Part shown: piece by piece, positions 1 through 7,722 of the stretch
Layout of the letters: the number at the start of each line of letters is the position of its first letter
How positions within the stretch are numbered: position 1 is the first letter of the stretch
DNA from: Arthrobacter sp. Soil763
Lineage (GTDB): Bacteria; Actinomycetota; Actinomycetes; Actinomycetales; Micrococcaceae
Reading direction: 5' to 3'
DNA: 64,000 bases
Assembly: GCF_001428365.1 (NCBI RefSeq)
Contig: NZ_LMSH01000003.1
Coordinates: 237,994-301,993, forward strand
Program-made: the position numbers and the translations under genes
The notes under the pieces: model-generated
Told to the model about the DNA's origin: nothing
Seen by the model: only the letters and a program-made list of their open reading frames with translations
Databases searched by the model: none

Positions 1-1611
1 CTCGCGCCAGCCGGCGGTCTGCGATTCCGGGGCGAAGGGGTGGATGGAGGCGAACTCGGGCCAGGAGATGGCTTCCATCTCGGCCGTGGCGTTCAGCTTC
101 ATGGTGCAGGACCCCAGCGGGATCATGGTGCGGTCCAGGGCCAGGTCCCGGTCCGAGAGGCGGCGGATGTACCGCAGCAGCTGGGTCTCGGAGCGGTGGG
201 TGTTGAACACCGGGTGCTGCAGGTAATCGGAGGTGCGCAGCAGCGCCTCGGGCAGCTCAAAACCGTTCGGCTCGCCCACCGGCCCGGCGCCAAAGGCGAC
301 GGCCACCGCGGAGAGGACCTCCGGCGTCGTGGTCTCATCGACTGACACGCCGACCGTGTCGGCGTCGATGAAGCGCAGGTTGATGCCCCGGGCTTCCGCG
401 GCGATGATGACCTTGCGGGCTTTGCCCGGCACCCGGACGGTGAGGGTGTCGAAGAAGGATCCGCTGAGCAGTTCCCGTCCGGCCGTTTCCAGCGCGGTGG
501 CGAGGATCCGGGCGTTGTTGTGGACGGTTTCGGCGATCGCCTTCAGCCCGTCGGGGCCGTGGTAGACGGCGTAGAAGGAGGATACGATCGCCAGCAGCGC
601 CTGGGCGGTGCAGATGTTGGAGGTGGCCTTCTCGCGGCGGATGTGCTGTTCGCGGGTCTGCAGCGCCAGCCGGTAGGCCGGGACGCCGGCGTTGTCCTTG
701 GACACCCCGACAATGCGGCCCGGCAGGGTGCGTTCCATTCCGGCGCGCACGGCCATATAGGCCGCGTGCGGGCCGCCGAAGAAGAGCGGCACGCCCAGGC
801 GCTGGGAGGAACCGACGGCGATGTCCGCGCCCTGTTCGCCCGGAGGCGTGATCAGGGTCAGGGCCAGCAGGTCCGCGGCGACGGTGACGAGCGCGCCGCG
901 CTCCTTGGCCTCGGCGATGACAGTGGTCTGGTCCCAGACCCGGCCGGACACTCCCGGCTGCTGCAGCACGATGCCGTTGATGTCGCCGCCGGGCAGGCCC
1001 TGGGACAGGTCCGCGACCTCCACCTCAAAGCCAAGCGCCTCGGCGCGGCCCTTGACGATCGCGATGGTCTGCGGGAGGCAGTCGGCGTCGAGGACGGTCC
1101 TGCCGTCGAGGGCCGACTTGTTCTTGTTGGCCCGGCGCATCAGCAGCACGGCCTCGGCGACGGCGGTGGCTTCATCCAGCAGCGAGGCGTTGGCGACCGG
1201 CAGGGCGGTCAGGTCCTGAACCATGGTCTGGAAGTTCAGCAGCGCCTCAAGCCGGCCCTGCGAGATTTCCGGCTGGTAGGGCGTGTAGGCGGTGTACCAG
1301 GCCGGGGCCTCGAGGACGTTCCGGCGGATCACGGCCGGGGTGACAGTGTCGAAATAGCCCTGGCCGATCATCTGCACGGCAGTCTTGTTCTTGGCGGCCA
1401 GCCTGCGCAGTTCGGCGAGCACTTCGACCTCGCTCAGGGCATCGGCCAACTGCAGCGCGACGTCCTGGCGGATGGAATCGGGGACAGCGGTGTCCACCAA
1501 GCCATCGACGCTGTCGTAGCCGACAGCCTTCAGCATGGCGTCGACGTCGGCCTGGCGGCGGGCACCGATATGGCGGTCGGCGAACTGGGATGGAAGAGAT
1601 TGAACCGTCAA
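1..1611 (-). CDS. gcvP: glycine dehydrogenase (decarboxylating), P-protein, N-terminal part
   Basis: PLP-dependent P-protein of the glycine cleavage system. It decarboxylates glycine and passes the aminomethyl group to lipoyl-GcvH, feeding 5,10-methylene-THF formation. The visible part is about 537 residues, the N-terminal half of a protein usually near 950. It includes family blocks such as [37 protein letters not shown] and [12 protein letters not shown]; the C-terminal half with the PLP lysine lies beyond the window edge. I chose the TTG start at 1611 (protein begins [16 protein letters not shown]) because GGAG sits just upstream and because the same start block, with ATG or GTG instead, precedes cycA and metF. 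A tandem glycine riboswitch precedes the gene, so expression should rise with glycine. gcvT and gcvH are not in the window and may lie downstream. Confidence 0.95.
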   Translation of the reverse strand, partial: MTVQSLPSQFADRHIGARRQADVDAMLKAVGYDSVDGLVDTAVPDSIRQDVALQLADALSEVEVLAELRRLAAKNKTAVQMIGQGYFDTVTPAVIRRNVLEAPAWYTAYTPYQPEISQGRLEALLNFQTMVQDLTALPVANASLLDEATAVAEAVLLMRRANKNKSALDGRTVLDADCLPQTIAIVKGRAEALGFEVEVADLSQGLPGGDINGIVLQQPGVSGRVWDQTTVIAEAKERGALVTVAADLLALTLITPPGEQGADIAVGSSQRLGVPLFFGGPHAAYMAVRAGMERTLPGRIVGVSKDNAGVPAYRLALQTREQHIRREKATSNICTAQALLAIVSSFYAVYHGPDGLKAIAETVHNNARILATALETAGRELLSGSFFDTLTVRVPGKARKVIIAAEARGINLRFIDADTVGVSVDETTTPEVLSAVAVAFGAGPVGEPNGFELPEALLRTSDYLQHPVFNTHRSETQLLRYIRRLSDRDLALDRTMIPLGSCTMKLNATAEMEAISWPEFASIHPFAPESQTAGWRE

Positions 1612-1660
1612 GAGGAACTCCAAGGTTTGGCCGGCGCAATGGCGCCGGAGGGGACCGGGT

Positions 1661-1852
1661 TCCTCCCCGCTCTGTATTGGACCTGAGAGATTCCGCAGAC
1701 CTTTGTCCGCTTGCACCGTCGGTGAGCCAGGAACGAACCTGACTGCTTTCCAGAGTTGCCTCGCCGCGGCGGTACATGGGCCTGAGAGATTCCTGGGGAG
1801 GATTTGCTCCTACGGCGCCTGCCCGGTGATGACGGGGAGGACTCTCCCGCCA
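1661..1852 (-). promoter_or_regulatory. tandem glycine riboswitch of gcvP
   Basis: Reading the minus strand from 1852 there are two consecutive glycine aptamers. Aptamer 1 opens with GGCGGGAGAG and contains GGCGCCGTAGGAGCAA and AATCTCTCAGG. Aptamer 2 follows with CTCACCGACGGTGCAA, a second AATCTCTCAGG and the closing ACAGAGC. This two-aptamer layout matches the known cooperative glycine riboswitch. The 3' tail carries GAGGAAC (1665-1659), fully complementary to GTTCCTC (1618-1612) just before the TTG start, so control is probably at translation initiation. A small hairpin (CCGGCGC/GCGCCGG) lies between these two elements. Confidence 0.93.
1743..1822 (-). repeat. 80-bp inverted repeat, left copy (riboswitch aptamer 1)
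   Basis: The reverse complement of this stretch matches 2181-2260 at 78 of 80 positions; the only differences are AT versus CC near the middle. It covers most of aptamer 1 of the gcvP riboswitch. The two copies point away from each other with about 358 bases between them. Confidence 0.95.
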
Positions 1853-1892
1853 CGGCTCGAAAGGCTTATTCGAATGTGGTGATTCGGCTCAC

Positions 1893-1921
1893 ACGCTACA
1901 CACATTGCCCGGACCGGGCAA
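1893..1921 (-). promoter_or_regulatory. predicted gcvP promoter
   Basis: On the minus strand TTGCCC (1921-1916) and TAGCGT (1898-1893) are separated by 17 bases, a reasonable -35/-10 pair. The implied transcript start near 1886 is about 35 bases before the first aptamer. This is inferred from sequence only. Confidence 0.5.
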
Positions 1922-2121
1922 CATGACGGCTTCGTGCGACGAAACAATTCGGCGGGGTTGACTTTCCGGCGTGATCCATCCCACACTGAATCGGCCGGAC
2001 GCGTCCCAGTTGGGCTGACCGCCGGTGTTTCTACGGATCCGGGCACATTGCCGGAGAAGAGTAACGACCTTACGGCCCGTGGTTGAGCGGAGTTGACCTC
2101 CAAGCCACTGCGCCTTCCGTA

Positions 2122-2149
2122 TTCACAACAAAATCAACATGCTTATGAT
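2122..2149 (+). promoter_or_regulatory. predicted cycA-purU promoter
   Basis: TTCACA (2122-2127) and TATGAT (2144-2149) are spaced by 16 bases. The implied transcript start near 2156 coincides with the beginning of the glycine aptamer, as expected for a riboswitch leader. Confidence 0.6.
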
Positions 2150-2151
2150 CT

Positions 2152-2362
2152 GCGGCGGGAGAGTCCTGCCGGTACATTCAGCAGGCGCCGTAGGAGCAAA
2201 TCCTCCCCAGGAATCTCTCAGGCCCCCGTACCGCCGCGGCGAGGCAACTCTGGAAAGCAGCACGTGCGCCGCTGGCGCCGCGCTCACCGAAGGTGCAAGC
2301 GGCTCCTGCCACGGCAGGGACCGCGGAAACTCTCAGGTCCCAGACAGAGCGGGGAGGAACCC
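2152..2362 (+). promoter_or_regulatory. tandem glycine riboswitch of cycA-purU
   Basis: Two glycine aptamers in series. The first runs from GCGGGAGAG through GGCGCCGTAGGAGCAA and AATCTCTCAGG. The second has CGCTCACCGAAGGTGCAA, AAACTCTCAGG and the closing GACAGAGCG. Downstream come GAGGAAC (2354-2360), a hairpin GTGGCA/TGCCAC (2371-2388), and GTTCCTC (2401-2407) directly before the ATG. GAGGAAC and GTTCCTC are perfect complements flanking the ribosome-binding site, so the likely mechanism is glycine-dependent exposure of the start site of the transporter gene. Confidence 0.93.
2181..2260 (+). repeat. 80-bp inverted repeat, right copy (riboswitch aptamer 1)
   Basis: This copy matches the reverse complement of 1743-1822 at 78 of 80 positions. 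It spans the core of aptamer 1 of the cycA riboswitch. The neighbouring aptamer 2 sequences are much less alike, so identity is concentrated in aptamer 1. Confidence 0.95.
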
Positions 2363-2407
2363 GAATCAATGTGGCATTGAAGTGCCACGTGAACGATGGA
2401 GTTCCTC

Positions 2408-3874
2408 ATGACGATTCAGACACCGGCTTCAACCACGGTTGAAGCCCCCCACCTCGAGCGGCAGCTCAGTAACCGCCACATCCAGCTGATAGCCATCGGC
2501 GGCGCCATTGGCACGGGCCTGTTCATGGGCTCGGGCAAGACCATTTCGGCGGCCGGTCCGTCCGTCATTTTTGTGTACATGATCATCGGTTTCATGTTGT
2601 TTTTCGTCATGCGGGCCATGGGCGAACTGCTCCTGTCGAACCTGCATTACAAGTCCTTCAGCGACTTCGCCGCCGATCTGCTGGGGCCGTGGGCGGGCTT
2701 CTTCACCGGCTGGACGTACTGGTTCTGCTGGGTGATCACCGGCATCGCGGACGTCATCGCCATCGCGGGGTATTCCCAGGAACTCTGGCCGGGGCTGCCG
2801 TTGTGGATCCCGGGACTGGCGACCGTCGCCATCCTGCTGCTGCTGAACCTGACCACCGTGAAGGCGTTCGGTGAAACCGAGTTCTGGTTCGCCCTCATCA
2901 AGATCATCGCCATTGCGGCGCTGATCGTCGTGGGCCTATTCATGATCTTCAGCGGCTTCAGCTCCGAGGCCGGACCGGCCACGTTCACGAACCTGTGGAG
3001 CCACGGCGGCTTCTTCCCCAACGAATTCATGGGTTTTGTGGCCGGGTTCCAGATCGCCGTGTTCGCGTTCGTCGGCATCGAACTGGTCGGCACGACGGCG
3101 GCGGAGGCCAAGGACCCGGAGAAGAACCTGCCCCGGGCCATCAACTCGATCCCGGTGCGTGTACTCCTCTTCTACGTCGGCGCGCTCATCATCCTGATGT
3201 CCGTGATCCCCTGGACCCAGTTCGCCGCCGGACACAGCCCCTTCATCGCCATGTTCTCCCTGGCCGGCCTCGGTGCCGCCGCGACCGTCGTCAACCTCGT
3301 GGTCCTCAGCTCGGCGATGTCCTCGGCCAACTCCGGCATCTACTCGACCTCACGAATGGTCTACGGACTCGCCCAGGAAGGTGATGCGCCGGCGCGCTTC
3401 GGTGATCTGTCCCGCCGCAAGGTTCCGCAGAACGCGCTCTTCCTATCCTGCGTCCTGCTGCTGGCCGGCGTCGTCCTCATGTACGCGGGGGAAAACATCG
3501 GGAAAGCCTTCGAGATGGTCACCACCGTTTCGGCTGTCTGCTTCATCTTCGTCTGGTCGATCATCCTCGCCTGCTACGTAGCCTTCCGGCGGCGCCGTCC
3601 GCAGCTCCATGACTCGTCGAAGTTCAAGATGCCCGGCGGCGTCCCCATGGTGTGGGTAGTGTTCGCGTTCTTCGCCTTCGTGCTCTGGACCCTGACCACC
3701 CAGCCGGACACGCTGGCCGCGCTCCTGGTCACGCCCGTCTGGTTCATCGTCCTCGGCGTGGCGTGGTCCATCCTGCGCCGCCGGCCGGCCCACCTGGCCC
3801 GCTACGAGGCGTTCCAGGCCGAGCTGCAGTCCGAACAGGATGTTGCAGAGCTCCGGGCGGTGGACAGCAAGTGA
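2408..3874 (+). CDS. cycA: glycine/D-alanine/D-serine:proton symporter
   Basis: Amino-acid permease of the APC family, 488 residues with about 12 membrane segments, importing glycine and small D-amino acids. The N-terminal block LSNRHIQLIAIGGAIGTGLF, then MRAMGELLLSNL, FTGWTYWFCWV, FAFVGIELVGTTAAE and SSANSGIYSTSRM closely match CycA. An in-frame ATG exists 12 bases upstream, but it overlaps the Shine-Dalgarno GGAG; the start at 2408 sits correctly behind it and matches the shared start block of gcvP and metF. The gene is led by a tandem glycine riboswitch, which fits glycine as substrate. It overlaps purU by four bases (GTGA), so the two are translationally coupled. Confidence 0.93.
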   Translation: MTIQTPASTTVEAPHLERQLSNRHIQLIAIGGAIGTGLFMGSGKTISAAGPSVIFVYMIIGFMLFFVMRAMGELLLSNLHYKSFSDFAADLLGPWAGFFTGWTYWFCWVITGIADVIAIAGYSQELWPGLPLWIPGLATVAILLLLNLTTVKAFGETEFWFALIKIIAIAALIVVGLFMIFSGFSSEAGPATFTNLWSHGGFFPNEFMGFVAGFQIAVFAFVGIELVGTTAAEAKDPEKNLPRAINSIPVRVLLFYVGALIILMSVIPWTQFAAGHSPFIAMFSLAGLGAAATVVNLVVLSSAMSSANSGIYSTSRMVYGLAQEGDAPARFGDLSRRKVPQNALFLSCVLLLAGVVLMYAGENIGKAFEMVTTVSAVCFIFVWSIILACYVAFRRRRPQLHDSSKFKMPGGVPMVWVVFAFFAFVLWTLTTQPDTLAALLVTPVWFIVLGVAWSILRRRPAHLARYEAFQAELQSEQDVAELRAVDSK

Positions 3875-4782
3875 AGACCGCAACAGCCACATACCCGATC
3901 ACCACCGCCCCGGACCGGGCCGAGGAGGCCGGCGCGGAATTCGTGCTCACCCTCGACTGCGCCGAATCACCTGGAATCATCAGCTCCGTTTCGAAATTCC
4001 TCCTGGACCACGGCTGCAACATCATCGACATCAAACAATTCGGTGACCGGCAGGAACAGCATTTCTTCATGAGGGTGCACTTCGTCTCCTCGGGCAACGC
4101 TCCAAGTGCCGAGGCGCTCCGCCAGGACTTCACCCCGGTCGCGGGGGAATGGGCCATGAACTGGCGGCTGGAGCCGCATGGCCGCAAGCAGCGGATCCTT
4201 GTCATGGTCTCGAAGTACGGCCATTGCCTGAACGACCTGCTCTTCCGGGCCCGCACCGGCGAACTCCCGGTCGAGATCGTGGCCGTGGTGTCCAACCACC
4301 GGGACCACGAGGATCTCGTGGGCTGGCACGGGATCCCGTTCCACCATGTGCCCGTGAGCCAGGCAACGAAACCGGAAGCCGAAGCAACCCTGCTCTCGCT
4401 GGTGGACACCTACCAGGTGGAACTGGTCGTCCTTGCCCGGTACATGCAGGTCTTGAGCGACAACCTCACGGCCCGGCTCGCCGGCAAGGCCATCAACATC
4501 CACCACTCGTTCCTGCCGAGCTTCAAGGGCGCCAAGCCCTACCACCAGGCCTACGAACGGGGCGTCAAGACCGTCGGGGCCACCGCGCACTACGTGAATT
4601 CGGAACTGGACGAAGGCCCCATCATCGCCCAGCAGGTCATCGAGGTCGATCACACCTACACGCCTGCCGACCTTGTGACGGTCGGCCGCGACGCCGAGTG
4701 CAAGGCCCTGACGAACGCCGTCCGCTGGCATTCCGAAGGCCGCATTATTCTCTCCGGCAACCGGACGGTCGTCCTTCGCTGA
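3871..4782 (+). CDS. purU: formyltetrahydrofolate deformylase
   Basis: Hydrolyses 10-formyl-THF to formate and THF, balancing the one-carbon pool. The 303-residue protein has an N-terminal ACT domain (ECPG-like block FVLTLDCAESPGIISSVSKF, about residues 20-95). A formyltransferase-fold catalytic domain follows, with AVVSNHRD, LARYMQVLS, INIHHSFLPSFKGAKPYHQA and the conserved Asp block ELDEGPIIAQQVIEV. The GTG start at 3871 overlaps the cycA stop codon, so the gene falls under the same glycine riboswitch. PurU is known to be needed for glycine/one-carbon homeostasis, so its pairing with a glycine importer is coherent. Length and motifs are normal. Confidence 0.95.
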   Translation: MKTATATYPITTAPDRAEEAGAEFVLTLDCAESPGIISSVSKFLLDHGCNIIDIKQFGDRQEQHFFMRVHFVSSGNAPSAEALRQDFTPVAGEWAMNWRLEPHGRKQRILVMVSKYGHCLNDLLFRARTGELPVEIVAVVSNHRDHEDLVGWHGIPFHHVPVSQATKPEAEATLLSLVDTYQVELVVLARYMQVLSDNLTARLAGKAINIHHSFLPSFKGAKPYHQAYERGVKTVGATAHYVNSELDEGPIIAQQVIEVDHTYTPADLVTVGRDAECKALTNAVRWHSEGRIILSGNRTVVLR

Positions 4783-4799
4783 CGCGTTTCCGCCCGATC

Positions 4800-4835
4800 A
4801 TGCGAAGCCGCCCGGGTTCACGGGCGGCTTCGCAT
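4800..4835 (+). terminator. hairpin after purU
   Basis: A perfect 15-bp stem (ATGCGAAGCCGCCCG with CGGGCGGCTTCGCAT) around a six-base loop begins 18 bases after the purU stop. No U-tract follows, so it may be a weak terminator or a stabilising hairpin between purU and metF. Confidence 0.65.
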
Positions 4836-4873
4836 GGCGGACCGGATCCGGTCCCGGATCCTGCCCAGGCTTG

Positions 4874-4924
4874 CCCTCCGGTGCGCTGCGCCGGCCATTC
4901 CTTGGAGTTCCTCGTGACGGTTCA
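4874..4924 (+). promoter_or_regulatory. metF leader block homologous to the gcvP riboswitch tail
   Basis: CCCTCCGG, a short hairpin ending TGCGCCGGCCA, then CCTTGGAGTTCCTC, the start codon and GACGGTTCA nearly repeat the sequence at 1652-1600 of the gcvP leader (minus strand). Only a few substitutions and one length difference separate them. No aptamer and no GAGGAAC complement precede it here. It carries the ribosome-binding site (GGAG) and the GTG start of metF. Confidence 0.8.
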
Positions 4925-5771
4925 CTGTGTTTCATCCATAACTTCCACCCCTCGGCCCGGCAACGATGCCGGCGGGGCGCTTCCCCTCCGGCTGGAAATT
5001 GTCCCCACCGACGGCATCGTCGCCCGGGTCCAGTCGGGGCTGCCCCCGGGAGCTGCGCTCACGGTGACGTGCCTGCCGCACCACGGCGTCACGCCCACCG
5101 TTCAGACAGCGGTCCGGCTGGCCCGGCTGGGCTATGATGTGGTCCCGCACCTCGCCGCCCGCAGCCTGGCGGACCGCGCCCAACTCGCCGGCGTCCTCAG
5201 GGACTGCAGGGCCGCCGGGATCAACGAGGTCTTTGCCGTCGGCGGGGACGCGGCGCACGCGGCGGGCCCGTACGAAACCGGTGCCCGGCTGCTGGAAGAC
5301 ATCGCCGAAATCTCCGGAGGGGAGGTCGCCGTCGGCGTCGCCGGCTATCCCGAAGGCCACCCCCAGCGGAGCCAGCTCCATATGCTCGACGCGCTGCTGG
5401 AAAAACAGCATCTTGCCGCCAGCGTGGTCACGCAAATGTGCTTTTCCGCCGCCCGGATTAACTGGTACGTCGAGTTGCTGCGCCGGGAGGGCGTTTCTTT
5501 GCCGGTGTGGGCCGGGGTCGCGGGGTCCGTGCCGCGTACCAAGCTCATTTCGCTGGCCGCCAAGATTGGCGTCGGCCCGTCCCTGCGGTTCATCAGCCGC
5601 AAGGGCCCGCTCGCCCGGCGGCTCATGGACGGCGGTAACTATTCACCCCGGCGCCTGGTGTCGGAGTTGTCCGCCGGCCAGCCCTCCCTGGCCGGCGTCC
5701 ACCTCTACACCTTCAACAACCTTGACCCGTACGCTCTTGCCCGCGGGCCACAAGGCGTGGCTGCGCGCTGA
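4914..5771 (+). CDS. methylenetetrahydrofolate reductase family protein
   Basis: Flavin-dependent TIM-barrel protein of 285 residues that would reduce 5,10-methylene-THF to 5-methyl-THF. Family features are the N-terminal Glu in RLEIVPTDG (residue 28, replacing the usual EFFPP form), VTCLPHHG, VPHLAAR, VFAVGGD, VGVAGYPEGHP, VTQMCF and a C-terminal LYTFNNLD. The reading frame stays open far upstream, but the GTG at 4914 is preceded by GGAG and lies in the start block shared with gcvP and cycA. The divergent N-terminus suggests a specialised paralogue, perhaps tied to glycine or methyl-group catabolism rather than methionine synthesis. It follows purU after a hairpin and ends at a strong hairpin. 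Confidence 0.82.
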   Translation: MTVHCVSSITSTPRPGNDAGGALPLRLEIVPTDGIVARVQSGLPPGAALTVTCLPHHGVTPTVQTAVRLARLGYDVVPHLAARSLADRAQLAGVLRDCRAAGINEVFAVGGDAAHAAGPYETGARLLEDIAEISGGEVAVGVAGYPEGHPQRSQLHMLDALLEKQHLAASVVTQMCFSAARINWYVELLRREGVSLPVWAGVAGSVPRTKLISLAAKIGVGPSLRFISRKGPLARRLMDGGNYSPRRLVSELSAGQPSLAGVHLYTFNNLDPYALARGPQGVAAR

Positions 5772-5804
5772 GCCACGACGCCCGCACGCCCGCTGGTGGC
5801 CGGG

Positions 5805-5849
5805 CGCGGCAGGGGCCCCGCCCGGAGTCCGGACGGGGCCCCTGCCGCG
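5805..5849. terminator. bidirectional terminator hairpin between metF and the MBL gene
   Basis: A perfect 16-bp stem (CGCGGCAGGGGCCCCG with CGGGGCCCCTGCCGCG) around a 13-base loop lies between convergent genes. There is no obvious U-tract on either side, but stem strength and location support a terminator role. Confidence 0.7.
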
Positions 5850-5880
5850 GCGCTCTGCCAGTGAGCCGCGAAGTGGCCGT

Positions 5881-6519
5881 TCAGTGGCCCCGGGCGATCC
5901 ATTCCTCGAGCTGCGGCGCCTCTGCGCCGACCGTGGTCGAGTCCCCATGTCCGGTGCGCACCACCGTGTCCGCCGGCAGGGTCAGGAGCCGGGACTTGAT
6001 GGATTCGATGATGGTGGGGAAGTCGCTGAAGGACCGGCCGGTCGCTCCTGGGCCGCCCTGGAACAGGGTGTCGCCGGTGAAAACGGTGCCTTCGCTCTCC
6101 AGCCGGAAGCTGACGGAGCCGGGGGAGTGGCCGGGGGTGTGCAGGGCCACCAGCCGGGCGCCGGCGACGTCGAACGTGTCGCCGTCGGAAATCGCGTGGT
6201 CCGGCTCGGTGCCCGGGAAGACCCGGTCCCAGAGCATCCAGTCGTCCCGGTGCAGGTAGACCGGCGCGCCCACCAGGTTCCGGAATTCGCCCACCGCGGC
6301 GATGTGGTCGTCATGGCCGTGGGTCAGCAGGATGGCCGTGACGGTCCGGCCGGCGACGGCTTCCGCGATCGCTGCGGCGTCGTGGGCGGGATCGATCACC
6401 AGGCACTCGGTGTCGTTGCCGACGATCCAAACGTTGTTGTCGACGTCCCAGGTGCCGCCGTCGAGCGAAAACGTCCCGGACGTGACCAGCTGGTCGATCC
6501 TCACGCCGGACCCGTTCAC
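5881..6519 (-). CDS. MBL-fold hydrolase linked to mycothiol (possible S-formylmycothiol hydrolase)
   Basis: Zinc metallo-beta-lactamase-fold protein of 212 residues, glyoxalase II-like. The metal motif THGHDDH is at about residues 85-91, with further ligands in [15 protein letters not shown] and TGHGDSTT. The GTG start overlaps the mscR stop codon (GTGA), so the two are co-translated. In mycobacteria an MBL gene likewise sits next to the mycothiol-dependent formaldehyde dehydrogenase. The inferred role is hydrolysis of the S-formylmycothiol made by that enzyme, releasing formate and mycothiol; a mycothiol-conjugate thioesterase with another substrate is possible. Confidence 0.8.
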   Translation of the reverse strand: MNGSGVRIDQLVTSGTFSLDGGTWDVDNNVWIVGNDTECLVIDPAHDAAAIAEAVAGRTVTAILLTHGHDDHIAAVGEFRNLVGAPVYLHRDDWMLWDRVFPGTEPDHAISDGDTFDVAGARLVALHTPGHSPGSVSFRLESEGTVFTGDTLFQGGPGATGRSFSDFPTIIESIKSRLLTLPADTVVRTGHGDSTTVGAEAPQLEEWIARGH

Positions 6520-7601
6520 AGTTCCACCACCGAGCGGAGCACGGAGCCGGCGTGCATTTTCTCGAATGCCTCCTCGATCTGGTCGATCGTGATCCGCTCC
6601 GTGACGAAGGCGTCCAGGTCCAGCCGCCCCTGCCGGTACAGGTCGATCAGCATCGGGAAGTCACGGGAGGGCAGGCAGTCGCCGTACCAGGAGGACTTCA
6701 GCGAGCCGCCGCGGCCGAAGACGTCCAGCAGCGGCAGCTCCAGGGTCATCTCCGGGCTGGGGACGCCCACCAGGACGACGGTGCCGGCGAGGTCGCGGGC
6801 GTAGAAGGCCTGCTTGTACGTCTCGGGACGCCCGACGGCGTCGATCACGACGTCGGCGCCGAAGCCGCCGGTCAGTTCGCGGATCGCCTCGACCGGGTCG
6901 ACGGCGGAGGAGTCCACCGTGTGGGTGGCGCCGAGTTCCTTGGCGCGTTCGAGCTTCTTGGCGTCGATGTCCACGGCGATCACGGTGGTGGCGCCGGCGA
7001 GCGCGGCGCCGGCTACGGCTGCCACGCCGACGCCGCCGCAGCCGATGACGGCGACGGAGTCGCCCCGTCCGACGTTGCCGGTGTTGATGGCGGCGCCGAG
7101 GCCGGCCATGACGCCGCAGCCGAGCAGGCCGATGGCGGCGGGATCGGCGTCGGGGTCGACCTTGGTGCACTGGCCGGCGGCGACCAGGGTCTTCTCAGCG
7201 AAGGCGCCGATGCCGAGCGCGGCAGTGAGCTCGGTGCCGTCCTCCAGGGTCATCTTCTGCGTGGCGTTGTGCGTGTTGAAGCAGTACTGCGGTTCGCCGC
7301 GGCGGCAGGCGCGGCATTCGCCGCAGACGGCCCGCCAGTTCAGCACCACCCGGTCCCCGGGTGCCACCGCGGTGACATCGGGGCCCACGGCGCTGACCAC
7401 GCCGGTGGCTTCGTGGCCGAGCAGGAAGGGGAAGTCATCATTGATGGCGCCCTGCTTGTAGTGCAGGTCGGTGTGGCAGACGCCGCAGGTGAGGACATCC
7501 ACCAGGGCCTCGCCGGGGCCGGGATCCGGGACCAGGATGGTCTCCAGGGTGACCGGGGCGTTCTTGGACCGGACGATCGCGCCCTTGACTTTGTGGACCA
7601 T
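6516..7601 (-). CDS. mscR: S-(hydroxymethyl)mycothiol dehydrogenase / S-nitrosomycothiol reductase
   Basis: Zinc-dependent class III-type alcohol dehydrogenase (361 residues) that oxidises the formaldehyde-mycothiol adduct and can reduce S-nitrosomycothiol. The catalytic zinc site includes CGVCHTD (about residue 37) and GHEATGVV. The structural zinc cysteines are in [15 protein letters not shown] (about 90-105), and the NAD-binding glycines in [14 protein letters not shown] (about 190). The start at 7601 (MVHKVKGAI) has AGGAG seven bases upstream; a second ATG 18 bases further out lies before that site and is rejected. It lies between mrx1 (121 bases upstream) and the MBL hydrolase (overlapping). 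This is the actinobacterial counterpart of glutathione-dependent formaldehyde detoxification. Confidence 0.9.
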   Translation of the reverse strand: MVHKVKGAIVRSKNAPVTLETILVPDPGPGEALVDVLTCGVCHTDLHYKQGAINDDFPFLLGHEATGVVSAVGPDVTAVAPGDRVVLNWRAVCGECRACRRGEPQYCFNTHNATQKMTLEDGTELTAALGIGAFAEKTLVAAGQCTKVDPDADPAAIGLLGCGVMAGLGAAINTGNVGRGDSVAVIGCGGVGVAAVAGAALAGATTVIAVDIDAKKLERAKELGATHTVDSSAVDPVEAIRELTGGFGADVVIDAVGRPETYKQAFYARDLAGTVVLVGVPSPEMTLELPLLDVFGRGGSLKSSWYGDCLPSRDFPMLIDLYRQGRLDLDAFVTERITIDQIEEAFEKMHAGSVLRSVVEL

Positions 7602-7653
7602 GGGATAGCTCCTATTCATCGCCGTCTTCCCGCCGGAAGCCGGAGGGAAACGG

Positions 7654-7695
7654 TACGGCGCGGACTTCTGGGGTGAACCGGCAGTCCGCGCCGTA
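7654..7695 (-). terminator. hairpin between mrx1 and mscR
   Basis: Perfect 13-bp inverted repeat (TACGGCGCGGACT with AGTCCGCGCCGTA) with a 16-base loop, in the 121-base gap between mrx1 and mscR. It may end part of the mrx1 transcript; no U-tract is visible. Confidence 0.55.
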
Positions 7696-7722
7696 CGTGG
7701 TTGGGGGTGTGCTGAAGGCTTC

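Noticed and set aside
1930..2100. TTGAC-like hexamers between the two glycine promoters suggesting a third promoter or small gene
   Set aside because: No matching -10 at suitable distance and no coding frame with a ribosome-binding site.
4149..4913. In-frame N-terminal extension of the metF product into purU
   Set aside because: It reads through purU in another frame and the hairpin; the GTG at 4914 has a good ribosome-binding site in a conserved start block.
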